A stretch of DNA of 64,000 nt, taken from Streptomyces thermodiastaticus (lineage in GTDB: Bacteria > Actinomycetota > Actinomycetes > Streptomycetales > Streptomycetaceae). Where the stretch lies: positions 62,001-126,000 of the forward strand of contig NZ_BNBV01000003.1 of NCBI RefSeq assembly GCF_014656135.1. Reading direction: 5' to 3'. Made by a program: the position numbers and the translations under genes. This document shows positions 47,601-55,223 of the stretch, piece by piece. Every line of letters begins with the position of its first letter. Within the stretch, counting starts at the first letter, position 1. Under the pieces are notes generated by a model, which was given only the letters and a program-made list of their open reading frames with translations, was not told the DNA's origin and did not search any database.

Positions 47601-47781
47601 TGTGGTGCGCGCCCGGCATGCCGTTCGCGGTGGGCGGGCCCTCGTAGAACACCCACTCCGGGCGCCCCTGCGACTGCTCCAGGCTCTTCGCGAAGATCTT
47701 CTGCTCGCGCCAGAAGTCGAGCACCGCGTGCTCGAGCGCGGGCAGGTCGATCTGCGCGGGCACCTGTCGGTACTGCGTCAT
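44620..47781 (-). CDS. ileS: Isoleucyl-tRNA synthetase (long, type 2-like)
   Basis: A 1053-aa class I synthetase. The HIGH element is of the type with PGAHHIEARVFKD, and the KMSKS loop is GRKMSKHLGN, features of the eukaryote-like type 2 IleRS group that is usually less sensitive to mupirocin. Other motifs: VFYEGPPTANGMPG, GWDCHGLPVELAVEKELG, VDAWYDSGSMPFAQ-like VIDAWYDSGSMPFAQWG, and a long C-terminal tRNA-binding region. It lacks the C-terminal zinc cluster of E. coli IleRS. ATG 47781 has GGAGGAAG at good spacing. Expression is controlled by the upstream T-box. Single-gene transcription unit. Confidence 0.96.
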   Translation of the reverse strand: MTQYRQVPAQIDLPALEHAVLDFWREQKIFAKSLEQSQGRPEWVFYEGPPTANGMPGAHHIEARVFKDVFPRFRTMRGYHVGRKAGWDCHGLPVELAVEKELGFTGKQDIEAYGIAAFNAKCRESVTRHTDAFAELTTRMGYWVDLDDAYRTMDPEYIESVWWSLKEIFTKGLLVQDHRVAPWCPRCGTGLSDHELAQGYETVVDPSVYVRFPLTSGPLAGEAALLVWTTTPWTLVSNTAVAAHPEVTYVVATNGEEKLVVAEPLLGKALGEGWEPTGQSFTGAEMERWTYRRPFELVEFPDETAEGNPAPAHFVVNAEYVTTEDGTGLVHQSPAFGEDDLKVCRSYDLPVVNPVRPDGTFAEDVPLVGGVFFKKADEKLTQDLKERGLLFRHLPYEHSYPHCWRCHTALLYYAQPSWYIRTTAIKDRLLAENEKTNWFPETVKHGRFGDWLNNNIDWALSRNRYWGTPLPIWRCEDDHLTCVGSRAELTELSGTDQSDLDPHRPFIDEVTFACPHEGCGKTATRVPEVIDAWYDSGSMPFAQWGYPYKNKELFESRYPAQFISEAIDQTRGWFYTLMAVGTLVFDTSAYENVVCLGHILAEDGRKMSKHLGNILQPIPLMDEHGADAVRWFMAAGGSPWAARRVGHGTIQEVVRKTLLTYWNTVAFQALYARTSGWAPSADDPAPAARPLLDRWLLSELHALTDQVTQAMEAYDTQRAGKLLSAFVDDLSNWYVRRSRRRFWQGDKAALRTLHEVLETVTKLMAPITPFITERVWQDLIVPVTPGAPESVHLASWPEADLSAIDPELSRQMVLVRRLVELGRATRAESGVKTRQPLSRALIAANGFESLDAELRTQITEELNVTSLASLSEVGGSLVDTTAKANFRALGKRFGKRVQDVAKAIAAADAAALSLALREGTASVEVDGETISLAPDEVIITETPREGWSVASDAGATVALDLEITEELRQAGLARDAIRLIQEARKNSGLDVADRIALRWTSTDPAVVAALSQHAGLIADEVLATDFAEGEADDSYGEPFTDDGLSLTFRLRKA

Positions 47782-47788
47782 CGGTCTT

Positions 47789-48075
47789 CCTCCGGCGGAC
47801 GTGCTGCCTTCCGTCGGAGGGACGAGAGCCTGTGCTGTCCACGCCGTCTGCGGCGCGCTCCCGCGGTACCACCCTCCTTGGCCCCCCGGTGCGCGGTGCG
47901 CTCCGGCGAACCCCCTCATTTGGGATCGCGATGCCTGGTTCTACTCACCCCTCGGGACGTCAGAGGGGCTTTCTTCCGGCAGCTCCGGGGTGATCTTCAC
48001 GTCGCGCTCGCCCCCGGGCTTCCACCGTCCCCGGGTCGCTCCAGGCTGCGTACGCCGCTACTCGTCCCCATCCAC
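47789..48075 (-). promoter_or_regulatory. T-box riboswitch of ileS (translational type)
   Basis: The minus strand contains the hallmark T-box sequence GGTGGTACCGCGG (47861-47873), a stem-I region with the GAGTA motif near 48056-48065, and a likely Ile specifier codon ATC at 47992-47994. Rather than a terminator, the 3' part has an anti-Shine-Dalgarno: CCTCCG (47815-47820) can pair with the CGGAGG (47789-47794) of the ileS ribosome-binding site. Uncharged tRNA-Ile would free the RBS. This matches the ultrashort stem I ileS T-boxes described in Actinobacteria. Boundaries approximate. Confidence 0.9.
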
Positions 48076-48092
48076 GCTTTTCGCTGCGCCCC

Positions 48093-48098
48093 AGTGTA
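48093..48098 (-). promoter_or_regulatory. Putative -10 element of ileS
   Basis: TACACT on the minus strand just upstream of the T-box leader, consistent with a transcript start near 48085. No clear -35 hexamer. Confidence 0.4.
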
Positions 48099-48383
48099 CG
48101 GCTCCGCGGGACCTGTGGCCGACCGGATTCACCGACGCGCGCCGGGCGGGAGACGCGCGCCGTGCGGTGACCCGAACGGCACGGCGCACCCGGCCGGATC
48201 GCACGACAGGCCGCCGGCCGGATTACCCGGCGGCCAGCTGGGCACAACGCATGCATGCCGGCCCCGCGGCACGCGCGAGGCGGGCGAATCGGGCGGCGTG
48301 CCCCGTTGCCGCGGGAGACGGGTCGATTTATCGTCCCAGCACGATTCGCGAGCAAGATCACACTATGTGAAGGGGCCGCGGCC

Positions 48384-49151
48384 ATGGTGGCGAAGAAGAC
48401 CGCCGAGCAGTCGGCGTCCGGCGGGACCCGGACCTCGGGCGCCGCCGGCACGCCGTCCGGTTCCCGCGACGCGACGGCGACCGGGAGGAAGGCCGCGGAC
48501 GCCGCCGCCGAGGGGGCACCCGCGCGCGGACCGGCCGCGTCGCGTGCTCCCGCACGCGGTGCGCAGCCGGGGCTCACGGCCGCTGTGGACGCGGCCGCGC
48601 GGGCAGCGGGAAGGAAGAGCACGGCCAAGAAGGCGGGCGCGGCTCGGGCCGCGAAGAAGACGGGAGCCACGACGGTGGGTGCGAAGAAGACTCCTGGTAC
48701 GGCCGCGGCGGCCACGACCGCCATCCCGGAGGTACGCGCCGGGGCGGTGGAGCCGGGCGACCTCCCGGTCCGGCCGGGCGAGGACCCCTGGACGGCCGAG
48801 GAGGTCGAGGAGTCCCGCGCCGGGCTGCAGGCGGAGGCGGAGCGGCTGCGCGCGGAGATCACCTCCGCCGAGGAGTCCCTGGTGGGCCTCATGCGGGACT
48901 CCGGGGACGGCGCCGGCGACGACCAGGCCGACACCGGCACCAAGAACATCACGCGCGAGCACGAGCTGGCGCTCGCCGCCAACGCGCGCGAGATGCTGGT
49001 ACAGATCGAACGCGCCCTGGAGCGGCTGGACGCGGGCACCTACGGGCTGTGCGAGAACTGCGGGGACCCGATCGGCAAGGCCCGCATGCAGGCCTTCCCG
49101 CGGGCCACCCTGTGCGTGCAGTGCAAGCAGAAGCAGGAGCGCCGGTACTGA
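48384..49151 (+). CDS. DksA/TraR-type zinc-finger protein with Lys/Ala-rich N-terminus
   Basis: A 255-aa protein. Residues about 1-115 are Ala/Lys/Gly/Thr-rich with histone-H1-like KKT and AKKAG motifs (STAKKAGAARAAKKTGATT). A coiled-coil segment (EEVEESRAGLQAEAERLRAE) covers about 145-170, and the C-terminus is a four-Cys zinc finger, CENCGDPIG then CVQCKQKQE, as in DksA/TraR. DksA proteins act in the secondary channel of RNA polymerase; the basic tail might bind DNA or RNA (inference). ATG 48384 follows GAAGGGG. It precedes lspA and is divergent from ileS. Confidence 0.85.
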   Translation: MVAKKTAEQSASGGTRTSGAAGTPSGSRDATATGRKAADAAAEGAPARGPAASRAPARGAQPGLTAAVDAAARAAGRKSTAKKAGAARAAKKTGATTVGAKKTPGTAAAATTAIPEVRAGAVEPGDLPVRPGEDPWTAEEVEESRAGLQAEAERLRAEITSAEESLVGLMRDSGDGAGDDQADTGTKNITREHELALAANAREMLVQIERALERLDAGTYGLCENCGDPIGKARMQAFPRATLCVQCKQKQERRY

Positions 49152-49255
49152 GCCTCGCGGATGCCGGGCCGGGGACGACAACGCCGGTACGGAAACCGGC
49201 GGGAGGCGTGCCGTAGTCTCGTCCTTCAGTCAGGTACCTAGGTCGAGGGACTCAC

Positions 49256-50005
49256 GTGGCAGAGGTGGAGCGCATCATCGGTACGCCGGACACCCCGGAC
49301 GCGGCAGCGGGCGGCGGGAAGGAGCGGCCCGGCGCCGGCGCGGAACCGGAGGCGCGGCCGGACGCCGAGGGGGAACGGACCCAGGACACCGCCGAGGAGG
49401 AGCGGGCCCCGGCCGGCGGATCCGGCGCCGGCACCCCGGCGCCCGCGGCGGAGGGCACGGCCGCCGTGCCCGCCCCGGCCGGCGACGGCGAGGACGCCTC
49501 CGCCCCGGACCAGCGGCCCCGCGGCCGCCGCCGGGTCGCCGTGCTGTTCACGGTCGCGGCGGTCGCGTACGCGCTCGACCTGATCAGCAAGATCATCGTG
49601 GTGGCCAAGCTGGAGCATCACGCCCCGGTGAAGATCATCGGTGACTGGCTGCAGCTGGAGGCGATCCGCAACGCCGGTGCCGCCTTCAGTTTCGGCGAGG
49701 CCTACACGGTGATCTTCACGGTGATCGCGGTGGCCGTGATCGTGGTGATCATCCGGCTCGCCCGCAAGCTGTACAGCGTGCCGTGGGCGATCGCGCTCGG
49801 CCTGCTGCTCGGCGGTGCGCTGGGCAATCTCACCGACCGCATCTTCCGCGCGCCACGCGTGTTCGAAGGCGCGGTGGTGGACTTCATCTCGCCCAAGCAC
49901 TTCGCGGTCTTCAACCTCGCCGACTCGGCGATCGTCTGCGGCGGCATCCTGATCGTGCTGCTGTCCTTCCGCGGACTGGATCCGGACGGCACCGTCCACC
50001 GCTGA
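49256..50005 (+). CDS. lspA: Lipoprotein signal peptidase (signal peptidase II)
   Basis: A 249-aa membrane aspartyl protease removing signal peptides from prolipoproteins. The first 90 residues are a charged, Ala/Pro/Glu-rich cytoplasmic extension not found in E. coli LspA. The core has four membrane helices, with [13 protein letters not shown], catalytic Asp in [20 protein letters not shown] and in [15 protein letters not shown] 49256 is behind GAGGGA. It is followed by rluD, an arrangement shared with many bacteria. Confidence 0.95.
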   Translation: MAEVERIIGTPDTPDAAAGGGKERPGAGAEPEARPDAEGERTQDTAEEERAPAGGSGAGTPAPAAEGTAAVPAPAGDGEDASAPDQRPRGRRRVAVLFTVAAVAYALDLISKIIVVAKLEHHAPVKIIGDWLQLEAIRNAGAAFSFGEAYTVIFTVIAVAVIVVIIRLARKLYSVPWAIALGLLLGGALGNLTDRIFRAPRVFEGAVVDFISPKHFAVFNLADSAIVCGGILIVLLSFRGLDPDGTVHR

Positions 50006-50008
50006 CGC

Positions 50009-50051
50009 CTCCCGTACGGGAGCAGTCGGCCTGGCGGGCTCCCGTACGGGA
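50009..50051. repeat. Two near-identical palindromes upstream of rluD
   Basis: CTCCCGTACGGGAG (50009-50022) and CTCCCGTACGGGA (50039-50051), with centres 30 bp apart, in the 75-bp lspA-rluD spacer. They could bind a dimeric regulator on one helix face or form small hairpins in the mRNA. No known regulator is assigned. Confidence 0.6.
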
Positions 50052-50080
50052 CCGCCGCGCCCGTCCGGCATACTCGACGG

Positions 50081-51025
50081 GTGAGCACGCTTCCCGAGAT
50101 CCGTACCCTTCCCGTGCCCGACGGCCTGGAGGGCGAGCGCGTCGACGCCGCCATCTCCCGCATGTTCGGCTTCTCCCGCACCAAGGCCGCCGAGCTGGCC
50201 GCCGCGGGCAAGGTGCTCGTCGACGGCACGGCGGTCGGCAAGTCCGAGCGGGTGCGCGGCGGGGCCTGGCTCGAAGTGGAGATGCCCCAGGCGCCCGCCC
50301 CGGTGCGGGTGGTGGCCGAGCCGGTCGAGGGCATGCAGATCGTGCACGACGACGAGGACGTGGTCGTGATCGTCAAGCCGGTCGGCGTGGCCGCGCACCC
50401 CAGCCCCGGCTGGACGGGCCCCACCGTGATCGGCGGGCTGGCCGCGGCCGGCTTCCGCATCTCCACCTCGGGCGCCGCCGAACGCCAGGGCATCGTGCAC
50501 CGCCTGGACGTGGGCACCTCGGGCCTGATGGTGGTGGCCAAGTCGGAGTACGCGTACACCTCGCTCAAGCGCCAGTTCAAGGAGCGCACGGTCGACAAGC
50601 GCTACCACACCCTGGTGCAGGGACACCCCGACCCGACCAGCGGCACCATCGACGCGCCCATCGGCCGGCACCCGCACCACGACTACAAGTGGGCCGTGAC
50701 CGCCGACGGCAAGCCGTCCGTCACGCACTACGACCTGATCGAGGCCTTCCGCTCCGCCTCGCTGCTCGACGTCAAGCTGGAGACCGGCCGCACCCACCAG
50801 ATCCGGGTGCACATGGCCGCCCACCGCCACCCCTGCGTCGGCGACCTCACCTACGGCGCCGACCCCACCCTCGCCAAGCGGCTGAGGCTGACCCGGCAGT
50901 GGCTGCACGCCGTGCGGCTCGGCTTCGAGCACCCCGCCGACGGCCGCTGGGTGGAGTTCACCAGCGACTACCCGGAGGACCTGCAGCGCGCCCTGGACCA
51001 GGTCCGTGCGGAGACCTGGGCATGA
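50081..51025 (+). CDS. rluD: Ribosomal large subunit pseudouridine synthase, RluD/RluA family
   Basis: A 314-aa protein: S4 RNA-binding domain at about 14-75 ([21 protein letters not shown]), then the catalytic domain with [14 protein letters not shown], active-site Asp in [19 protein letters not shown] near residue 145, and [14 protein letters not shown]. It isomerises uridines in 23S rRNA helix 69 by family analogy; exact sites are uncertain. The GTG start lacks a Shine-Dalgarno; CATACT ends 6 nt upstream, suggesting a leaderless mRNA. It overlaps the next gene by ATGA. Confidence 0.92.
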   Translation: MSTLPEIRTLPVPDGLEGERVDAAISRMFGFSRTKAAELAAAGKVLVDGTAVGKSERVRGGAWLEVEMPQAPAPVRVVAEPVEGMQIVHDDEDVVVIVKPVGVAAHPSPGWTGPTVIGGLAAAGFRISTSGAAERQGIVHRLDVGTSGLMVVAKSEYAYTSLKRQFKERTVDKRYHTLVQGHPDPTSGTIDAPIGRHPHHDYKWAVTADGKPSVTHYDLIEAFRSASLLDVKLETGRTHQIRVHMAAHRHPCVGDLTYGADPTLAKRLRLTRQWLHAVRLGFEHPADGRWVEFTSDYPEDLQRALDQVRAETWA

Positions 51026-51492
51026 GCGGGCCGTCGTTCGCCGTCCGGGTCGCCGAGGACCCGGCCGACCGCGAGGCGTGCTTCGCGGTGCGCAAGGAGG
51101 TCTTCGTCGCCGAGCAGGGCGTCCCCGAGGACATCGAGTACGACGCCTACGACGCCGTCGCCGTGCATGTGCTCGCCGTCCGCGACGACGGCACCCCGCT
51201 GGGCACGGGCCGGCTGCTGTACGGCGAGGCGGCCGCCGCGAAGACAGGCGGCGACCTGTCCGTCGGCTCCCTCGGGCGGCTGGCCGTCGCCCGCCCGGCC
51301 CGCGGACTGGGCGTCGGCGCCGCCCTGGTGGGGGCCATCGAGGAGGCGGCCCGCGCCCGCGGCCTGACCGCGGTGGACCTGCACGCGCAGACCCATGCGC
51401 TGGGCTTCTACGAGCGGCTGGGGTACACGGCGTACGGCCCGGAGTTCCTCGACGCGGGCATCCCGCACCGCGCCATGCGGCGCGCGCTGTAG
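51022..51492 (+). CDS. GNAT family N-acetyltransferase
   Basis: A 156-aa acetyltransferase with the ElaA-like order: [18 protein letters not shown] in the first third, acetyl-CoA motif [19 protein letters not shown] near 90, and [25 protein letters not shown] near the end. The acceptor substrate is unknown. ATG overlaps the rluD stop (ATGA), so it is translated with rluD. Confidence 0.9.
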   Translation: MSGPSFAVRVAEDPADREACFAVRKEVFVAEQGVPEDIEYDAYDAVAVHVLAVRDDGTPLGTGRLLYGEAAAAKTGGDLSVGSLGRLAVARPARGLGVGAALVGAIEEAARARGLTAVDLHAQTHALGFYERLGYTAYGPEFLDAGIPHRAMRRAL

Positions 51493-51619
51493 CACACAGC
51501 TGCCACACGGGCCCGACCGGGGGTCAGCACGCCCGGCCGCCAGGCCGCCGCGCAGGTCAGCGGGGCGGCCTGGCAGGCTGGAGGCTGCCGTGGCCCGTAG
51601 TGACCCTGGAGCGCCGCCC

Positions 51620-52649
51620 GTGGACCAGCTGGCCCTGCTGTTCGCCGTCCTGCTCGGTGCCGTGATCAGCGTGCCCGTCGGCGACCGCCTCGGGCTGCCC
51701 GCGCCGGCGCTGATGACGCGCTTCGGGATGGTCCTCGCCGTGGCGGACTTCGTGCCGAACGCCGACATCCCTCCCGCCCGAGCTGATCCTGCCCACGCTG
51801 CTGCCGCCGCTGCTCTACGCCGCCGTGCGGCGCACCTCCTGGCGGCAGTTCGCGGCGAACAAACGGCCGATCTTCCTGCTGGCCGTGGCGCTGGTGTTCG
51901 TCACCACCGTCTGCGTCGCCGTCGTCGCCCACGCCATCGTGCCGGGGCTGCCGCTGGCCGCCGCCGTGGCGCTGGGCGCGCTGGTGGCCCCGCCCGACCC
52001 GGTGGCGGCGACCGCCGTGGCCGGACCGCTCGGACTGCCCCGCCGTCTGGTGTCGATCCTGGAGGGCGAGGGGCTGTTCAACGGCGTCACGGCGATCGTG
52101 CTGTACCGCGTCGCCATACCGCCGTCGTCAGCGGCGAGTTCTCCGTCTGGAAGGCCGGGCTCGACCTGGTGCTGTCCGCGGTGGTCGCGGTGATCGTGGG
52201 CTTCGCCCTGGGCTGGGGCGCGAACGAGCTGCTGGGCCTGCTGGAGGACGCCACCTGCCAGATCGGGCTGACCCTGCTCGTGCCGTACGCCTCCTGCGTA
52301 CTGGCCGAGGAGCTGCACGGCTGTGGGGTCCTGGCCGTGCTCACCACCGCGCTGGTCCTGGCCGAGTACGCACGGCCCACCAGCCCAGCAGCTCGCCCCA
52401 GCGGCCGGAGGCGGTGTTGAGGGCGTTGTGCAGCTCCAGGCCGATCAGCCCGAAGGCGACACCGGTGACGAGGGTGTCGACGACGTCCCAGACGGTGTGT
52501 CCGGCCGGCCGGGTCATCACGTCGTCGGCGTCGGCGCGAGATGCTCAGCGCGGCCCGGCACGAGGTGCTGGCGGTGCGCAGCGAGCCCGGTGCCGACCCG
52601 GAAAGGCGTGGACCGGGTGCTGCGTCACCTGGACGTGCGCAGCCTGCGC
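51620..52649 (+). pseudogene. Decayed Na+/H+ antiporter (CPA1 family) with internal inversion
   Basis: Pieces of one CPA1 antiporter are found in order but not in one frame. From GTG 51620: DQLALLFAVLLGAVISVPVG in frame 1, up to PNADIPP; a 4-nt excess (about 51775-51785) shifts to ELILPTLLPPLLYAAVRRTS, which continues to NGVTAIVLYRVAI; a 1-nt loss near 52117 shifts back to VVSGEFSVWKAGLDLVLSAV and on to VLAEYAR. The next ~56 codons lie on the opposite strand (52374-52541). The forward strand then resumes with GEMLSAARHEVLAVRSEPG and, after another 1-nt shift, RVLRHLDVRSLR. About 200 residues of the middle/C-terminal half are missing. It cannot encode a working transporter. Confidence 0.88.
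52374..52541 (-). pseudogene. Inverted internal segment of the antiporter pseudogene
   Basis: Read on the minus strand, this stretch is open for about 56 codons: RADADDVMTRPAGHTVWDVV, TLVTGVAFGLIGLELHNALN, then GRWGELLGWWAV. This is the family segment that should directly follow VLAEYAR, which ends at about 52375 on the plus strand. The flanks are both in plus orientation, so a local inversion of roughly 165 bp has occurred. Confidence 0.85.
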
Positions 52650-52784
52650 TGGGCGCGGGCCGGGCCTGTCGCCCGGATCAGCGCGTGCCAGGCCCCGCGA
52701 CGCCGGGACGATCCGAGCGGCAGGCCCTGGGGAACCGGCCGCCCAACGGTTGCCGCCGCGCCGCGCGAGCCGCAAGCTGTGATC

Positions 52785-53525
52785 ATGACGCGCAACGTGG
52801 TGATCAGCGGGGCGGGCACCGGCATCGGCCTGGCCACGGCCCGGATGTTCGCGGACCACGGCGACCGGGTCCTGCTGCTCGGACGGCGCGCGGACGTGCT
52901 GCGCGAGGCGCGGGTGCCCGGTGCCCTCACGTACGCCGCCGACGTCGCCGACGTGGCGTCCCTGCGCGGCGTCACCCGGTTCGTGGCCGACGAGATGGGC
53001 GCCGTGGACGTCCTGATCCACAGTGCCGGAGGCTCCGGACAGCTCGAGCCGCGGCAGGAACGGGAGGATCCGCTCGAAGCCGTCGCCGACGACTGGACGA
53101 CCGCCTTCCGGCTCAACACGCTCACCGCCGTCCTGCTCACCGAGGCGCTCAGGAGCCGGCTCGCCGAGCCCGGCGGACGGGTGCTGTTCCTCAGCTCCAT
53201 CGCCGCCTACCGCGGCTCGGGCCGCGGCGCCTACGCCGCCGCCAAGGCGGCCCTTCACCCCTACGCCCACGCCCTGGCCCGCGAGCTGGGCCCGCACGGC
53301 ATCACGGTGAACGTCGTGGCGCCCGGCTATGTGGAGGACACCGCCTTCTTCGGCGACACGATGGACGACGCCCGCCGCGAGCGGCTGGTCGCCGAGACGC
53401 TGGACAAGCGCCCCGGCACCCCCGGCGACGTCGCCGCCACCCTGCACTGGCTGGCCTCCCCGGCCGCCGCGCACATCACCTCGCAGATCATCCAGGTCAA
53501 CGGCGGGGCGGAACGCGGCCACTGA
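52785..53525 (+). CDS. Short-chain dehydrogenase/reductase
   Basis: A 246-aa classical SDR. Cofactor motif VVISGAGTGIGLATARMF, HSAGG at the NNAG position, catalytic Ser in LFLSSIAAYRGS, Tyr/Lys in GAYAAAKAALHPYA, and VNVVAPGYVEDTAFF. The GRRAD after strand 2 suggests NADP preference. It resembles 3-oxoacyl-ACP reductase-like SDRs but the substrate is unknown. ATG 52785 follows no clear Shine-Dalgarno. Located directly behind the antiporter remnant, whose 3' end may supply its promoter. Confidence 0.9.
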   Translation: MTRNVVISGAGTGIGLATARMFADHGDRVLLLGRRADVLREARVPGALTYAADVADVASLRGVTRFVADEMGAVDVLIHSAGGSGQLEPRQEREDPLEAVADDWTTAFRLNTLTAVLLTEALRSRLAEPGGRVLFLSSIAAYRGSGRGAYAAAKAALHPYAHALARELGPHGITVNVVAPGYVEDTAFFGDTMDDARRERLVAETLDKRPGTPGDVAATLHWLASPAAAHITSQIIQVNGGAERGH

Positions 53526-53581
53526 ACCGCGCGGTCGGCCCTCCACCGGGGGCCGCCCGCTCCGGCTGGCACCATGGCCTC

Positions 53582-54160
53582 ATGAACATCATGCTCTTCC
53601 ACTCGACCCATGGCCTCACACCCGCGGTGCGCCAGGCCGCGGACCGGCTGCGCGCGGCCGGGCACGAGGTGTGGACCCCGGACCTGTTCGAGGGGCGCAC
53701 CTTCGACTCGGTCGAGGAAGGCATGGCCTTCAAGGACCGGCTCGGCAAGGAGGAGCTGCTGCGGCGGGCCGTCCTGGCCGCGGCGCCCTACTCGGAGCGC
53801 GGACTGGTGTACGCCGGGTTCTCCCTGGGCGCCTCCATCGCGCAGACGCTGGCGCTGGGCGACGACAAGGCCCGCGGCGTGCTGCTTCTGCACGGCACCT
53901 CCGACATCGCGCCCAACGTCCAGGTGGACGACCTGCCGGTGCAGCTGCACGTCGCCGAGCCCGACCCCTTCGAGACGGACGACTGGCTGAGCGCCTGGTA
54001 CCTGCGGATGGGCCGGATCGGCGCCGACGTCGAGGTGTACCGCTACGCCGGGGCCGGCCACCTGTACACCGACCCCGGCCACCCGGACTACGACGCGGAG
54101 GCCGCCGAGGCCACCTGGCGGGTGGCGCTCGGCTTCCTCGACAGCCTCCAGGCGGCCTGA
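53582..54160 (+). CDS. Dienelactone hydrolase family protein
   Basis: A 192-aa alpha/beta hydrolase of the dienelactone hydrolase group. Nucleophile elbow YAGFSLGASIAQ (Ser in place of the classical Cys), LLLHGTSD, Asp/Glu in VAEPDPFETDD and His in AGAGHLYTDPGH complete the triad region. The substrate is unknown. ATG 53582; CACCAT 6 nt upstream is a weak -10-like hexamer. It is 56 nt after the SDR gene and may be co-transcribed with it. Confidence 0.88.
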   Translation: MNIMLFHSTHGLTPAVRQAADRLRAAGHEVWTPDLFEGRTFDSVEEGMAFKDRLGKEELLRRAVLAAAPYSERGLVYAGFSLGASIAQTLALGDDKARGVLLLHGTSDIAPNVQVDDLPVQLHVAEPDPFETDDWLSAWYLRMGRIGADVEVYRYAGAGHLYTDPGHPDYDAEAAEATWRVALGFLDSLQAA

Positions 54161-54239
54161 GCGGGAGCCCTCCGGCGGCCGGGGCCCTCCCGGCGTCGCC
54201 GTGTGCCCGGAGAAGGTCGCTGACGTGCCTGGAACCACA

Positions 54240-54272
54240 GAGCGGGCGGACGCCCGGTGCGTCCGCCCGCTC
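54240..54272. terminator. Terminator between hydrolase and DsbA-like genes
   Basis: A perfect 14-bp stem GAGCGGGCGGACGC / GCGTCCGCCCGCTC with a 5-nt loop, between convergent stops at 54160 and 54297. Confidence 0.8.
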
Positions 54273-54296
54273 GTCGTGCGGCAAGGCCGCGGCAGG

Positions 54297-55139
54297 TCAG
54301 CCCTTGAGCGCCGCGTCGATCACGGAGTTGAACTCGTCCACCGTCATCGGCGGGTTCTGCGTGCCGGGGGTGGTGAGGATCTTGCCGTCCATGACGAAGC
54401 TCGGCGTGCCGGTCACGCCGTCCTTGTTGGTGTCCCAGGCCTTCGACATCGCCAGCGCCCAGGCGTCGTAGGTGCCCTTGCGCACCGCCGTCTGGAACGT
54501 GGTGTTGTTCTTCAGCTCGGGGACGGTGTTGGCGATCTCGATGAGGTAGTCGTCGTCCTTGAACTTGTCGGTGGTCTCCTCGGGGTGCCACTTGGCGGAG
54601 TACAGCGCGCTCTTGTACTCCAGGAACGCCTCGGGGCTGACGTTCAGGGCGGCGCCCAGCGCGCTCATCGCGTTCTTCGAGCCCTCGCCGCGCGAGCCGA
54701 TCGTGCCCTTGCCGAGCGCGTCGCCGTCGATGAACGTTCCGCCGACGAACTGCATCTTGAACGTGCCGTCGTCGATGTCCTTCTTCAGGGTCGGGCCGAC
54801 GGTCTGCTCGAACTGGGCGCAGATCGGGCAGCGCGGGTCCTCGTAGACCTTCAGGGTCTTCTTCGCGTCGCTCTTGCCGATGACGACCGTCGTGCCGTCC
54901 TTGCCCGAGGTGTGGGCGGGCGCGACGACCTTCTCGTCCTTCACGGCCTCCCAGTGGCTGGGCTTGTTGGCCTGGACGACGGCGTACCCTATGCCGCCGG
55001 CCGCCGCCAGCACGACGACGACCGCGCCGGCGACCGTCAGCTGCCGCTTGACCCGGGCGCGCTTGGCCTCGCGCTCCCGCTCGGCACGCAGCCGCTCCCG
55101 GGCCGCCGTCTTCGCCTGCTGGCTGTTGCGCTTGCTCAT
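54297..55139 (-). CDS. Membrane-anchored DsbA-like thiol-disulphide oxidoreductase
   Basis: A 280-aa protein: a highly charged cytoplasmic N-terminus (first 32 residues), a membrane helix at about 34-56 (LTVAGAVVVVLAAAGGIGYAVV), and an extracytoplasmic thioredoxin/DsbA fold. The active site is EDPRCPICAQFEQ (CPIC), with cis-Pro in VTGTPSFVMDG. Family members form or isomerise disulphides in exported proteins. Co-oriented with and 84 nt downstream of a gene for a four-helix-type membrane protein with conserved Cys, possibly its redox partner (inference). Confidence 0.9.
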   Translation of the reverse strand: MSKRNSQQAKTAARERLRAEREREAKRARVKRQLTVAGAVVVVLAAAGGIGYAVVQANKPSHWEAVKDEKVVAPAHTSGKDGTTVVIGKSDAKKTLKVYEDPRCPICAQFEQTVGPTLKKDIDDGTFKMQFVGGTFIDGDALGKGTIGSRGEGSKNAMSALGAALNVSPEAFLEYKSALYSAKWHPEETTDKFKDDDYLIEIANTVPELKNNTTFQTAVRKGTYDAWALAMSKAWDTNKDGVTGTPSFVMDGKILTTPGTQNPPMTVDEFNSVIDAALKG

Positions 55140-55223
55140 GGTGGTGTGTCTCCTGTGGGACGCGCGGCGGTGCCGCGCACGGTACGGGTGGGGGACCGGG
55201 TCGTGCGCGTGACCCGGCGCCGC

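Noticed and set aside
51395..52420. A 341-codon frame across the antiporter region as a real gene
   Set aside because: Only its ends match antiporter sequence; the middle is an Arg/Ala-rich out-of-frame stretch, as expected from frameshifts.
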